Assembly (NCBI RefSeq): GCF_001666835.1
Contig: NZ_LZJF01000048.1
Coordinates: 1-58,059 of the forward strand
Length of the DNA stretch: 58,059 bases
Direction: 5' to 3'
From: Mycobacterium sp. E3251
Lineage (GTDB): Bacteria > Actinomycetota > Actinomycetes > Mycobacteriales > Mycobacteriaceae
The position numbers were made by a program, and so were the translations under genes. The notes below the pieces were generated by a model. The model saw only the letters and a program-made list of their open reading frames with translations, was not told the origin of the DNA and searched no databases. Within the stretch, counting starts at the first letter, position 1. Each line of letters begins with the position of its first letter. Positions 8,298 to 15,715 of this stretch are shown here, in pieces.

Positions 8298-8958
8298 CGA
8301 GCCCACCAACTTCCTGTATCCGTTCATCGACGCTCAGGAAGACGATCCCGCCTCGCTGCTGGCTGACCTGGCCGCGTCGGCGCAGGCGAAGGCGGCCGAA
8401 AGTCTGGCGCTGCGGCGCTCGACGCTGGACGCGAACGCCGCGGTGCTCGATCGGGCCGCCACCGAGATCGCGCGCCGTTTCGCGGCGGGCGGGCGCATGT
8501 TCACCTTCGGAAACGGCGGCAGCTGCACCGATTCCACCACCCTGGCGAGGCTGTTCGCCCGGCCGCCGGTCGGCATGCCGTTGCCCGCGTGGCCCTTGAC
8601 CACCGATCAGGCAATCCTCACCGCGCTGGGCAACGACGTCGGATTCGAGTTGGTGTTCGCCCGGCAGTTGATCGCCCGCGCCAGGGCCGGTGACATCGCG
8701 ATCGCCATGTCGACCAGCGGCGGTTCGCCCAACCTGCTCGCCGCGCTGGCCGAGGCGCGTCAACGTGGCCTGTACACCATCGGATTCGCCGGCTACGACG
8801 GCGGCGCGTTCGCGAACAATCCGAATGTGGATGCCTGCTTCGTCGTTCGTTCGCAGAGCGTGCACCGGATCCAGGAATCGCAAGCGCTGCTGGGCTATCA
8901 GCTGTGGCTGAGCGTGCACCAACAGTTGGGCGGCAAGCAAGGCATGGGGGCGGCATGA
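8290..8958 (+). CDS. SIS-domain protein related to phosphoheptose isomerase GmhA
   Basis: A 222-residue SIS protein. It has the phosphosugar-binding loops FGNGGSCTD (73-81) and STSGGSPN (141-148) and a C-terminal helix QESQALLGYQLWL like GmhA/sedoheptulose-7-phosphate isomerase. GmhA normally feeds heptose synthesis, which has no obvious place in a hydrogenase operon. It overlaps the SIS-HypC gene before it by 8 bases and hypE after it by 4 bases (ATGA), so it is firmly part of the operon. It may pair with the SIS half of the fusion as a hetero-oligomer; this is inference. A conventional isomerase role unrelated to hydrogenase is the alternative. Confidence 0.86.
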   Translation: MSDEPTNFLYPFIDAQEDDPASLLADLAASAQAKAAESLALRRSTLDANAAVLDRAATEIARRFAAGGRMFTFGNGGSCTDSTTLARLFARPPVGMPLPAWPLTTDQAILTALGNDVGFELVFARQLIARARAGDIAIAMSTSGGSPNLLAALAEARQRGLYTIGFAGYDGGAFANNPNVDACFVVRSQSVHRIQESQALLGYQLWLSVHQQLGGKQGMGAA

Positions 8959-10067
8959 ACAAGTCGGCGGGTGAATACCTTTCGTCGGGGCCACGATTCG
9001 CCGAGGGCGAGGTGATCGAGCGCATCGAGTCCTTCCGCAGGCGCCGGCCCCGGTTGCTCGACGACCACGTGACGCTGGCGCACGGCGCTGGCGGCAAGGC
9101 GTCGGCGGCGCTGGTGGACGCGGTGTTCGTGGAGGCGTTCCGCAACCCGCTGCTGGAGTCACTCGGTGACAGCGCGGTCCTGACGCTGCCGAGCGGTGAA
9201 CGCCTTGCGATGTCGACGGATTCGTTTGTGGTGCAGCCCAGGCGCTTCCCGGGCGGCTCCATCGGCGCCCTCGCCGTGCACGGCACGTGCAACGACCTCG
9301 CGATGGCCGGTGCCGTGCCGTCGTGGATCTCGGCGGCGTTCGTCCTCGAAGAGGGTTTCCCCATCACCGAATTGAAGGAGATCGTCGCCGACATGGCGGC
9401 GGCGGCGGCGAAGGCGGGGGTGCAAATCGTCACCGGTGACACCAAGGTGGTGCCCAAGGGCGCCGCCGACGGCCTGTTCGTGACCACCGCGGGGGCCGGT
9501 GTCATTCCCGCGGGACGCACGCTGTCCGCGGCGTCGGTGCGGCCCGGTGACAAGCTGCTGCTGTCGGGCTCGATGGGCGACCACGGCATGGCGGTCATGC
9601 TGGCGCGGGGCGACCTGGCCATCGAGGCCGACATCGGTTCCGACACCGCGTCGGTCAGCCCGCTGGTGGAGCTGTTGATGGCGGCCGCGCCGTCCACCCG
9701 CTGGCTGCGTGATGCGACGAGGGGCGGGGTGGGCACGGTCTGCAACGAACTGGCCCAGGCCTGCGGCCTCGGGGTGCTGCTCGAAGAGGAACGACTTCCG
9801 GTGGCGCCCATGGTGAACGGCGCCTGCGAGCTGCTCGGCATCGACCCGCTCTACGTCGCCAACGAGGGCAAGTTCGTCGCGGTCGTCGCGCCGGAGGAGG
9901 CGGCGGCCGGGCTCGAGGCCCTGCGGTCGCATCCCTTGGGCGCCGACGCGGCCGAGGTCGGGGAAATCGTCACCGAACCGGCCGAAAGCGTGGTGCTGCG
10001 AACCGGATTCGGCGGAACACGGATCGTCGACATGCTCGTCGGCGACCCCCTGCCGAGGATTTGCTGA
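8955..10067 (+). CDS. hypE: Hydrogenase maturation protein HypE
   Basis: This 370-residue protein dehydrates the carbamoyl group received from HypF to a thiocyanate on its C-terminal cysteine. The family signature HGAGGKASAALVDAVF is near the N-terminus, ATP-binding PurM-like motifs follow (GTCNDLAMAGAVP, RGGVGTVCNELA), and the protein ends exactly in PRIC, so the essential C-terminal Cys is present. The start at 8955 overlaps the previous stop (ATGA). An in-frame upstream ATG at 8904 would lie inside the SIS gene and is less likely. About 35 residues precede the signature, slightly longer than E. coli HypE. Confidence 0.95.
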   Translation: MNKSAGEYLSSGPRFAEGEVIERIESFRRRRPRLLDDHVTLAHGAGGKASAALVDAVFVEAFRNPLLESLGDSAVLTLPSGERLAMSTDSFVVQPRRFPGGSIGALAVHGTCNDLAMAGAVPSWISAAFVLEEGFPITELKEIVADMAAAAAKAGVQIVTGDTKVVPKGAADGLFVTTAGAGVIPAGRTLSAASVRPGDKLLLSGSMGDHGMAVMLARGDLAIEADIGSDTASVSPLVELLMAAAPSTRWLRDATRGGVGTVCNELAQACGLGVLLEEERLPVAPMVNGACELLGIDPLYVANEGKFVAVVAPEEAAAGLEALRSHPLGADAAEVGEIVTEPAESVVLRTGFGGTRIVDMLVGDPLPRIC

Positions 10068-10078
10068 AGGAGCTGACC

Positions 10079-10351
10079 ATGTGTTTGGGAATTCCGGGGC
10101 GGATCGTCGAGATCACCGATCCCGGTGACTATTTGGCGAAGGTCGACGTCAGCGGCGTGCAGCGCACCATCAGTGTGCGGCTGCTCTCCGACGACATGCC
10201 GGAACCCGACGACTGGGTCCTGGTTCACGTCGGGTTCGCGATGGCCAAGATCGACGAGACCGAGGCGTTGCTCACGCTGGCCGCCGTCAAGAAGCTCGGC
10301 GACGCCTACGACACCGAGATCCAAGCCTTCGACTCCTCATCGATCGTCTGA
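10079..10351 (+). CDS. hypC: Hydrogenase assembly chaperone HypC (copy 2)
   Basis: A 90-residue HypC with the invariant MCLGIPG start and the C-terminal pattern DDWVLVHVGFAMAKIDE. The start at 10079 was chosen because Cys must be residue 2; a longer reading from 10061 would bury it. GAAGGAG precedes the ATG. It sits 12 bases before hypD, the usual HypC partner in the Fe(CN)2CO scaffold, so this copy is probably the one working with HypD. It differs clearly in sequence from copy 1 at 4958-5215, so this is not a recent duplication. Confidence 0.95.
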   Translation: MCLGIPGRIVEITDPGDYLAKVDVSGVQRTISVRLLSDDMPEPDDWVLVHVGFAMAKIDETEALLTLAAVKKLGDAYDTEIQAFDSSSIV

Positions 10352-10363
10352 GAAAGGACCGTC

Positions 10364-11494
10364 ATGAAATTCGTTGACGAGTTCCGTGATCCGGCCGCGG
10401 CCCGCAAGCTTTTGGGCGCCATCGAGCGCTTGGCCGGTGCCGACGGCGAGCAGTTCAAGTTCATGGAAGTGTGTGGCGGGCACACGCACACGATCTACCG
10501 GCACGGCATCGAGCACCTGCTGCCCGAGAACGTCGAGCTTGTGCACGGCCCCGGCTGCCCGGTCTGCGTGATCCCGATGGGCCGCATCGACGATGCCATG
10601 TGGCTGGCCGGCCAGCCCGACGTGATCTTCACCTGCTTCGGCGACATGATGCGCGTGCCCGGATCGCACGGCAGCCTGCTGGACGCCAAGGCGCGCGGCG
10701 CCGACGTGCGGTTCGTCTACTCCCCGCTGGACGCGCTCAAGATCGCGCTCGACAATCCCGACAAGCACGTGGTGTTCTTCGCCATCGGTTTCGAAACCAC
10801 CGCACCGTCGACGGCCGTCACCCTGGTCCGGGCGCGCGACCTGAAACTGAGCAATTTCAGCGTGTTCTGCAACCACGTGATGATCGTCCCGCCGATCAAG
10901 GCCATCCTCGAGTCGCCGGACCTGCGCCTGTCGGGGTTCATCGGCCCCGGGCACGTGTCCACGGTGGTCGGCAACCGACCCTACCGGTTCGTGCCGGAGG
11001 TGTACCGAAAGCCGTTGGTGGTGGCCGGGTTTGAACCTCTGGACATTCTGGCCGCGGTCGCGATGCTGTTGACTCAGATCCGCGAGGGCCGCTGCGAAGT
11101 GGAGAATCAGTACACGCGCGTGGTGCCCGAGCGGGGCAATCCCGCCGCTTTGGCGTTGATGGGCAAGGTTTTTGCGCTGCGGCCCCACTTCGAGTGGCGC
11201 GGGCTGGGCTTCATCTCACAAAGCGCGCTGCGGTTGCACGACGACTTTTCGGGATTCGATGCCGAACTGCGGTTCGCGATGCCGGGCGTGCGGGTCGCCG
11301 ATCCCAAGGCGTGCCAGTGCGGCGAGGTGCTCAAGGGGGTGCTCAAGCCCTGGGAGTGCAAGGTTTTCGGCACGGCGTGCACCCCGGAGACCCCGATCGG
11401 CACCTGCATGGTGTCGCCCGAGGGCGCGTGCGCGGCCTACTACAACTTCGGGCGCATGCATCGGGACGCGGTCAAGCTGGTGGGGCGCGCTTGA
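10364..11494 (+). CDS. hypD: Hydrogenase maturation scaffold HypD
   Basis: A 376-residue protein that builds the Fe(CN)2CO unit together with HypC. Visible signatures are MEVCGGHTH (about residues 33-41), GPGCPVCV (about 63-70), GFETTAPST (about 143-151), and the C-terminal cysteine cluster for the 4Fe-4S centre (CQCGEVLKG, then CTPETPIGTCMVSPEGACAAYY). GAAAGGA precedes the ATG. Length is normal. The stop overlaps a TTG that is one possible start of the next gene. Confidence 0.96.
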   Translation: MKFVDEFRDPAAARKLLGAIERLAGADGEQFKFMEVCGGHTHTIYRHGIEHLLPENVELVHGPGCPVCVIPMGRIDDAMWLAGQPDVIFTCFGDMMRVPGSHGSLLDAKARGADVRFVYSPLDALKIALDNPDKHVVFFAIGFETTAPSTAVTLVRARDLKLSNFSVFCNHVMIVPPIKAILESPDLRLSGFIGPGHVSTVVGNRPYRFVPEVYRKPLVVAGFEPLDILAAVAMLLTQIREGRCEVENQYTRVVPERGNPAALALMGKVFALRPHFEWRGLGFISQSALRLHDDFSGFDAELRFAMPGVRVADPKACQCGEVLKGVLKPWECKVFGTACTPETPIGTCMVSPEGACAAYYNFGRMHRDAVKLVGRA

Positions 11495-11517
11495 CCGGTG
11501 ACACCGACGGCCCAGAA

Positions 11518-12276
11518 ATGTTCGCGCGCTACGCGTACGCGCCCAACGCGCTGGGCTATTGCGGTCCCCCGCTGGGAGCCACCCTGCGCGACGGTTCGGT
11601 CGACGAGGTGCGCCGGGCCGCGACGAAGTTCTCCGGGGCCTGGCCGTACCTGCGGGTGCTGTCGAACCTGACCGGGATCGCCGACCCGCTGGATTACCGG
11701 CTCGTCGAGTCGTACTGGCTGGGCGGCGGCGTCGGCGCCGACCTGGACCCCCGGGACTTCTTCACCGCGTTGCTGGCGATCATCGGCCCGCAGGCGGGCC
11801 GCTACTGGTCCCACCTGACGCCGGACCTGGCCGGTGAGGCCGCCGCCAACCACTGTTTTCACGTGTTCGGCGTGTACCCGTGGACGCGGTTCCTGGGCCG
11901 GGGTATGGACGAACATCCCCTGAACGTGCTCGACAACTGCCGCATTACCTGGGGAACCGTGCTTTCCCGCGACCGCGACCGGATCGAGGTGCTGCGCCGA
12001 ACTCTGGTGCTCGACGGCGACGGGATGGCCCTGTCCGAACCGTCGTCCGCTGTGTTCGACGTCTGGGTCGACGGGTACAGCGCGGTGCCGGATGTCGGTG
12101 CGGGCGACGAGGTCGCGCTGCACTGGGGGCGGCTGTGTGGCCGTCTGTCACCGCGGCAGGTCCGCGCCCTCGCCGACGCAACCGATCGCCAGCTGCGGGT
12201 GACGAGCGAGCGACTGGCGCGCGTCGCGGCGATCACGAGCGCGGCCATGCCGGGCGAAGTGGGTCGCCGCCGTTAG
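11518..12276 (+). CDS. DUF6390-like protein at the end of the hydrogenase operon
   Basis: A 252-residue protein beginning MFARYAYAPNALGYCGPP, which I match to DUF6390, an actinobacterial family seen with hydrogenase maturation genes. No catalytic motif is known to me; there are several conserved-looking Trp and His (ESYWLGGG, HCFHVFGVYPW). Start choice: ATG 11518 has only a weak ribosome site, while TTG 11491 would overlap the hypD stop (TTGA) and give 261 residues; both are possible. The last codons and the stop lie in the first copy of a 56-base tandem duplication, so the true C-terminus may have been altered recently. Confidence 0.78.
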   Translation: MFARYAYAPNALGYCGPPLGATLRDGSVDEVRRAATKFSGAWPYLRVLSNLTGIADPLDYRLVESYWLGGGVGADLDPRDFFTALLAIIGPQAGRYWSHLTPDLAGEAAANHCFHVFGVYPWTRFLGRGMDEHPLNVLDNCRITWGTVLSRDRDRIEVLRRTLVLDGDGMALSEPSSAVFDVWVDGYSAVPDVGAGDEVALHWGRLCGRLSPRQVRALADATDRQLRVTSERLARVAAITSAAMPGEVGRRR

Positions 12277-12335
12277 GGTCGGCGGCGATCACGAGCGCGG
12301 CCATACTGGGCGAAGTGGGTCGCCGCCATTGGGGA
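12226..12335 (+). repeat. 56-base tandem duplication, two copies
   Basis: A segment starting GCGGCGATCACGAGCGCGG at 12226 recurs at 12282 with a period of 56 bases and about four differences. The first copy holds the last 16 codons and the TAG stop of the DUF6390 gene. In the second copy the stop is changed (GTTAGG to ATTGGG) and is untranslated in the chosen frame. The second copy ends about 25 bases before the next gene. Confidence 0.9.
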
Positions 12336-12359
12336 CCTGCTCGTGCCAGACTGGCCCCC

Positions 12360-13499
12360 GTGCCCGGTTCCCTTTGCGATGTGCTGCCCGCCGCCGGTGC
12401 GCTGCTCGGCGCGCCGGGCGCCGTCGACAAGTTGGGCCTGACCGATTGGGTCGGCGCCGATAAGGTTGATCGCGTCGCGGTGGTGCTGGTCGACGGCCTG
12501 GGCTGGCACCTCCTCGGCGAGCTGGCCGGCAGCGCCCCGCTGCTCGCCTCCGTGTTCGCCGGGCAGATTGGCCACCTCACGGAGCTCACCTGCACCTTTC
12601 CGTCGACCACCCCGACCAGCCTGGTGTCGATGGGCACGGGGGCGCAGCCCGGCGAGCACGGGATCCTGGGCTTCACGTTGAACGTGCCGGGCACCGATCG
12701 GGTGCTCAACCACATCCTGTGGCGTGACGACCCACCGCACGCCGAGTGGCAGCCCCTACCCACCTGGTTCGGGCGGCTCAACAAGGCCGGCGTGAGCGCG
12801 CGCGCCGTCCTGCCGGCCGCGTTCATGGGCAGCGGGCTGACCGAGGCGGCGTACCGCGGCGCCGAGTTCCGCCCGATCCAGCCGACCGACGACAACGCGC
12901 GGGCGGTGGCCGACGAGTTGCGCGCGGCGCCGGGCCTGGTCTACGGCTACACCGCGGCCCTGGACACCGCGGCCCACGTGTTCGGCGTCGGATCGTCCCA
13001 GTGGCACGAAGCGGCGGCCCAGGTGGACACGCTGCTCACCCGCCTGGTCGAGGCGCTGCCACCGAACGCGGCGCTGCTGGTGACCGCCGACCACGGCGGT
13101 TTCAACGTTCCACCGGACGCGCGGGTCGACCTCGACACCGACCCGCGGCTGGCCGCGGGAGTCCGCGTGGTCGCGGGCGAGCCGAGGGTTCGCTACCTGC
13201 ACACCGAGCCCGGCGCCGCGGCGGATGTGCAGGCGGCCTGGAGCGAGCTGCTCGACGGCCGGGCGCACGTGTACAGCCGCGAGCAGGCGGTGGCCTCCGG
13301 GATGTTCGGACCGGTCAGCCCGGCGCACCTGGCGCGCATCGGTGATGTCGTCGTGGTCTGCACCGGCGATGCCGCCGTGCTGGCGACCGGGCACGAGCCG
13401 CCGGAAACGGCTCGCCTCATAGGCTTTCACGGTGCGGCGACGCCCGCCGAAACGGCCATCCCGCTGATCGTCTTCAAATCCCCTGCCGCGGCTCACTAG
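12360..13499 (+). CDS. Alkaline phosphatase superfamily phosphodiesterase/pyrophosphatase
   Basis: A 379-residue protein with a GTG start. Signatures of the type I phosphodiesterase/nucleotide pyrophosphatase group are present: VVLVDGLGW (about 41-49) with the first metal-binding Asp, TFPSTTPTSL (about 79-88) with the nucleophile Thr, GEHGILGF, YTAALDTAAHVFG with Asp and His metal ligands, and TADHGGFN. There is no signal peptide, so it is probably cytosolic. The substrate cannot be read from sequence. It lies 83 bases after the hydrogenase operon on the same strand, beyond a tandem repeat, and may or may not be co-transcribed. Confidence 0.85.
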   Translation: MPGSLCDVLPAAGALLGAPGAVDKLGLTDWVGADKVDRVAVVLVDGLGWHLLGELAGSAPLLASVFAGQIGHLTELTCTFPSTTPTSLVSMGTGAQPGEHGILGFTLNVPGTDRVLNHILWRDDPPHAEWQPLPTWFGRLNKAGVSARAVLPAAFMGSGLTEAAYRGAEFRPIQPTDDNARAVADELRAAPGLVYGYTAALDTAAHVFGVGSSQWHEAAAQVDTLLTRLVEALPPNAALLVTADHGGFNVPPDARVDLDTDPRLAAGVRVVAGEPRVRYLHTEPGAAADVQAAWSELLDGRAHVYSREQAVASGMFGPVSPAHLARIGDVVVVCTGDAAVLATGHEPPETARLIGFHGAATPAETAIPLIVFKSPAAAH

Positions 13500-13612
13500 T
13501 CGCCGCCGTGCCGCCGCGCGGCCGTTTCCCGGGAGACGCTCACAGCCGAAATTGCGCTATCTTTAAGCCCTTTCAAAGGGAACTCGCCGGCCCACCACCC
13601 ACCCCGCGCTGC

Positions 13613-13618
13613 TACGGT
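13613..13618 (+). promoter_or_regulatory. Candidate -10 box for a near-leaderless transcript
   Basis: TACGGT fits the mycobacterial TAnnnT -10 pattern and ends 9 bases before the GTG at 13628. With the usual 6-base gap to the start site, transcription would begin about 3 bases before the GTG. The paralogous gene at 15216 has the same pattern with the same spacing. No convincing -35 box is visible. Confidence 0.4.
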
Positions 13619-13627
13619 GGCAGCACT

Positions 13628-14068
13628 GTGAGTTTCCGTGGTGCAGGCAGACCTTCGCACAGGCCACGCCGGTCGGCTGTGGCCGTGATTGCTGCACTGT
13701 CCCTTTTCGCCGCTGCCTTCGGATTCTGGGCGTTGCAGGTTGCGGCGACGGCCGGCCCACCGCAGCACGTGGCGGTCTCGATTGCGGCCACCGACACCGG
13801 GCCACAAATCCGGGACGCCTTCGCACCGCACAGCCATCCCGACTTCGGCTCCACCCTCAACGACGACAAGGCGTTCAAGAGCGCGGGATTGAAGCGTGAT
13901 CGGCCGACGACCTTCTCGCTGTCGGTGCCGCGCTGGTCGTGGACGCTGTCGTCACTCGCGTCGGCCGCCGGGGCGCAACGGCCCCTCGACGCATGCCCGT
14001 CGCGCGCACCCTCGACTTTCCTTGCAGGTCAAGACCTCTTGACCAAGTTTTGCGTGTCCCGGCGCTGA
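13628..14068 (+). CDS. Short membrane/secreted protein preceding a PPE gene (copy 1)
   Basis: A 146-residue protein of unknown function. GTG 13628 was chosen because it places a basic N-terminus (GRPSHRPRRS) directly before one hydrophobic segment (AVAVIAALSLFAAAFGFWAL, about 15-34), giving a single-pass anchor or signal peptide. It also mirrors the paralogue at 15216. The remainder is hydrophilic and ends DLLTKFCVSRR, close to the ending NLLTLLCVARR of the paralogue. An upstream in-frame GTG at 13508 has no support. A PPE gene follows after 188 bases. The function is unknown; the coupling to PPE suggests an exported or envelope role. Confidence 0.6.
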   Translation: MSFRGAGRPSHRPRRSAVAVIAALSLFAAAFGFWALQVAATAGPPQHVAVSIAATDTGPQIRDAFAPHSHPDFGSTLNDDKAFKSAGLKRDRPTTFSLSVPRWSWTLSSLASAAGAQRPLDACPSRAPSTFLAGQDLLTKFCVSRR

Positions 14069-14256
14069 TCGGCAATCTGAGCCCCTCGTAGCCATGTCTG
14101 GCCGACGCGGCCAACGCCCGTCGGCATGCGCGCAACTCCCGACCCGACGAGGAACGCCGGTCGCTACCTACCCAAGGAAGTCATGTTTGCAGCAAACTCC
14201 CCCACGCCCACTGGATTAGCGCCCACCCGCCGCGCCCCTGCCGGGGGCAGATAGCG

Positions 14257-15156
14257 GTGGACTTCGGCGCGCTACCCCCGGAGATCAACACAGCACGAAT
14301 GTATTCCGGCCCCGGCGCCGCGTCACTGCTGAGCGCGGCCACGACGTGGCGGCGGCTGGCCGCCCAGCTCCGCGATGCCGCGACGAAGTACCTCGTTTCC
14401 GCGGGGCTGCTGGACGGCCTGCGCGGCCCCGCCGCGATGCAGATGGGCGACACGACGGCACCGTACGTGGCGTGGCTGCAGGCCACCGCCGCATTGGCGG
14501 AGCAAACCGCCGCCCGCGCCGGTGCGGCAGCCGATGCGTATGAGTGGGCGTTGGCCGCGACGGTGCCGCCGCAGACCCTCGTCGCCAACCGGGCATTGCG
14601 AAGGTCGCTGGTGATGACCAACCACCTGCGCCAGAACACCCCGGCGATCGCGTTGGCGGAGGCACACTACGACCAGCTGTGGGCGCAGAACGCCGCCGCC
14701 ATGTACGCCTACGCCACTGCCGCTGCGGCCGCCACGACCGTGACGCCCTTTATGTCGCCGCCTGGCGCCGACGGTGACGAGGTGATATCGGCTGGCGCGG
14801 AACTGGTTTCGATGCTGCCTGCGGCGCTCGACGGGCTGTCCTCGGCATCTTGCCGGCGATTCCGCACGGCTGTGCTGTCGATGTCATCGCCGTTGTCCAA
14901 GCTGAGTTCCCTGCGCACCGGGTTCGCCCGGGAAACCAGCATCCCACTCGCGGTGGCCATCGGTGTTGCGGCGGCGAAGGCGCGCAAGACCAATCGCGCG
15001 GCGGTGCTGGTGTGTTTCGGACGCGCGACCTCGATCGGCGGGTTGTCGGCGCCGCAGGCCTGGCTGCCCGCCGCGGAACCGCATGCGGTGGACAAGCGAC
15101 CGGCTGAACCCCTGCGCCGCATGGGCGGGCAGCCTCGAACCCACACCGGACTTTGA
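14257..15156 (+). CDS. Short PPE family protein, PPE-SVP-like (copy 1)
   Basis: A 299-residue PPE protein, GTG start, N-terminus VDFGALPPEINTARMYSGPG. The PPE domain (about 1-170) contains the family stretch LWAQNAAAMYAYA (about 146-158). The position of the usual WxG turn reads LRG (LLDGLRGPAA), so the Trp is missing. The C-terminal part is short and ends with GGLSAPQAWLP, a degenerate form of the PPE-SVP motif GxxSVPxxW. Such proteins are normally exported by ESX secretion systems as PE-PPE heterodimers, but no PE gene or ESX component is in the window. It shares the tail string PLSKLSSL with the second PPE at 15716. Confidence 0.88.
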   Translation: MDFGALPPEINTARMYSGPGAASLLSAATTWRRLAAQLRDAATKYLVSAGLLDGLRGPAAMQMGDTTAPYVAWLQATAALAEQTAARAGAAADAYEWALAATVPPQTLVANRALRRSLVMTNHLRQNTPAIALAEAHYDQLWAQNAAAMYAYATAAAAATTVTPFMSPPGADGDEVISAGAELVSMLPAALDGLSSASCRRFRTAVLSMSSPLSKLSSLRTGFARETSIPLAVAIGVAAAKARKTNRAAVLVCFGRATSIGGLSAPQAWLPAAEPHAVDKRPAEPLRRMGGQPRTHTGL

Positions 15157-15200
15157 TCGTTTTCACAGCTCGCTGGGCTTGTCGCCCAAGGCTCGTGTTG

Positions 15201-15206
15201 TAGGTT
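15201..15206 (+). promoter_or_regulatory. Candidate -10 box for a near-leaderless transcript
   Basis: TAGGTT matches TAnnnT and lies 9 bases before the GTG at 15216, with CCACT just before the start codon. Both spacing and the CACTGTG start context match the copy at 13613-13630. Confidence 0.4.
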
Positions 15207-15215
15207 CGGGCCACT

Positions 15216-15614
15216 GTGACAGTCGGCGACACCCGTGGAACTCGACGATTGCGGTCAATCATCGCAGTCGTCGCGGTGCTCGGTGTGTTCTGCGCGGTGA
15301 CCGTGGGTTGGGCATCGCGTGGGAGCGCGGTCTCCGGACTCGCCCGGGTGAGTGCCGCGCACGTGCAAGCGCACGATCCGGGCCCCGCCGCCCCGGGCTC
15401 CTCGCCGACACATCACAAGACCACCAAGACCGCGTGGATGACGCGGGATCGGCCGCCGACCTGGGCCCGCTCGTCGCCGCCGTCGATCGGGTCGCCGTTA
15501 CCGACTTCGTTTGCGGCCGCGGTATTTCGGCTGCCCCGCGCACCATCGCGTGCGCCCGGGGCGGTTCCGACCGACCGAAATCTGTTGACGCTGCTCTGCG
15601 TCGCTCGTCGCTGA
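15216..15614 (+). CDS. Short membrane/secreted protein preceding a PPE gene (copy 2)
   Basis: A 132-residue protein, GTG start. A basic N-terminus (TRGTRRLRS) precedes one hydrophobic segment (IIAVVAVLGVFCAVTVGWAS, about 15-34). A Pro/Ser/Thr/His-rich region follows, and the protein ends NLLTLLCVARR. Its layout and ending match the protein at 13628-14068, although the middle has diverged strongly. It is followed after 101 bases by a second short PPE gene, repeating the order of the first module. It is only partly supported as coding because the middle is low-complexity; the matched ends and start context are the main support. Confidence 0.58.
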   Translation: MTVGDTRGTRRLRSIIAVVAVLGVFCAVTVGWASRGSAVSGLARVSAAHVQAHDPGPAAPGSSPTHHKTTKTAWMTRDRPPTWARSSPPSIGSPLPTSFAAAVFRLPRAPSRAPGAVPTDRNLLTLLCVARR

Positions 15615-15715
15615 GGGCTCCTTGGCAGGCAGGCCTGTAACCCCCGGGCCTACGTCCCAACAGAAGAGTCCCCTTCGAACCGCGGCCCCACCGCCGTCGT
15701 TAGGCAGAGATAGCG

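Noticed and set aside
5103..8327. A 1074-codon open frame on the minus strand opposite hypF and the SIS genes
   Set aside because: It is a high-GC shadow: the plus strand carries clear hypF and SIS-HypC proteins, and the minus translation is low-complexity Arg/His/Gly/Gln text without domains.
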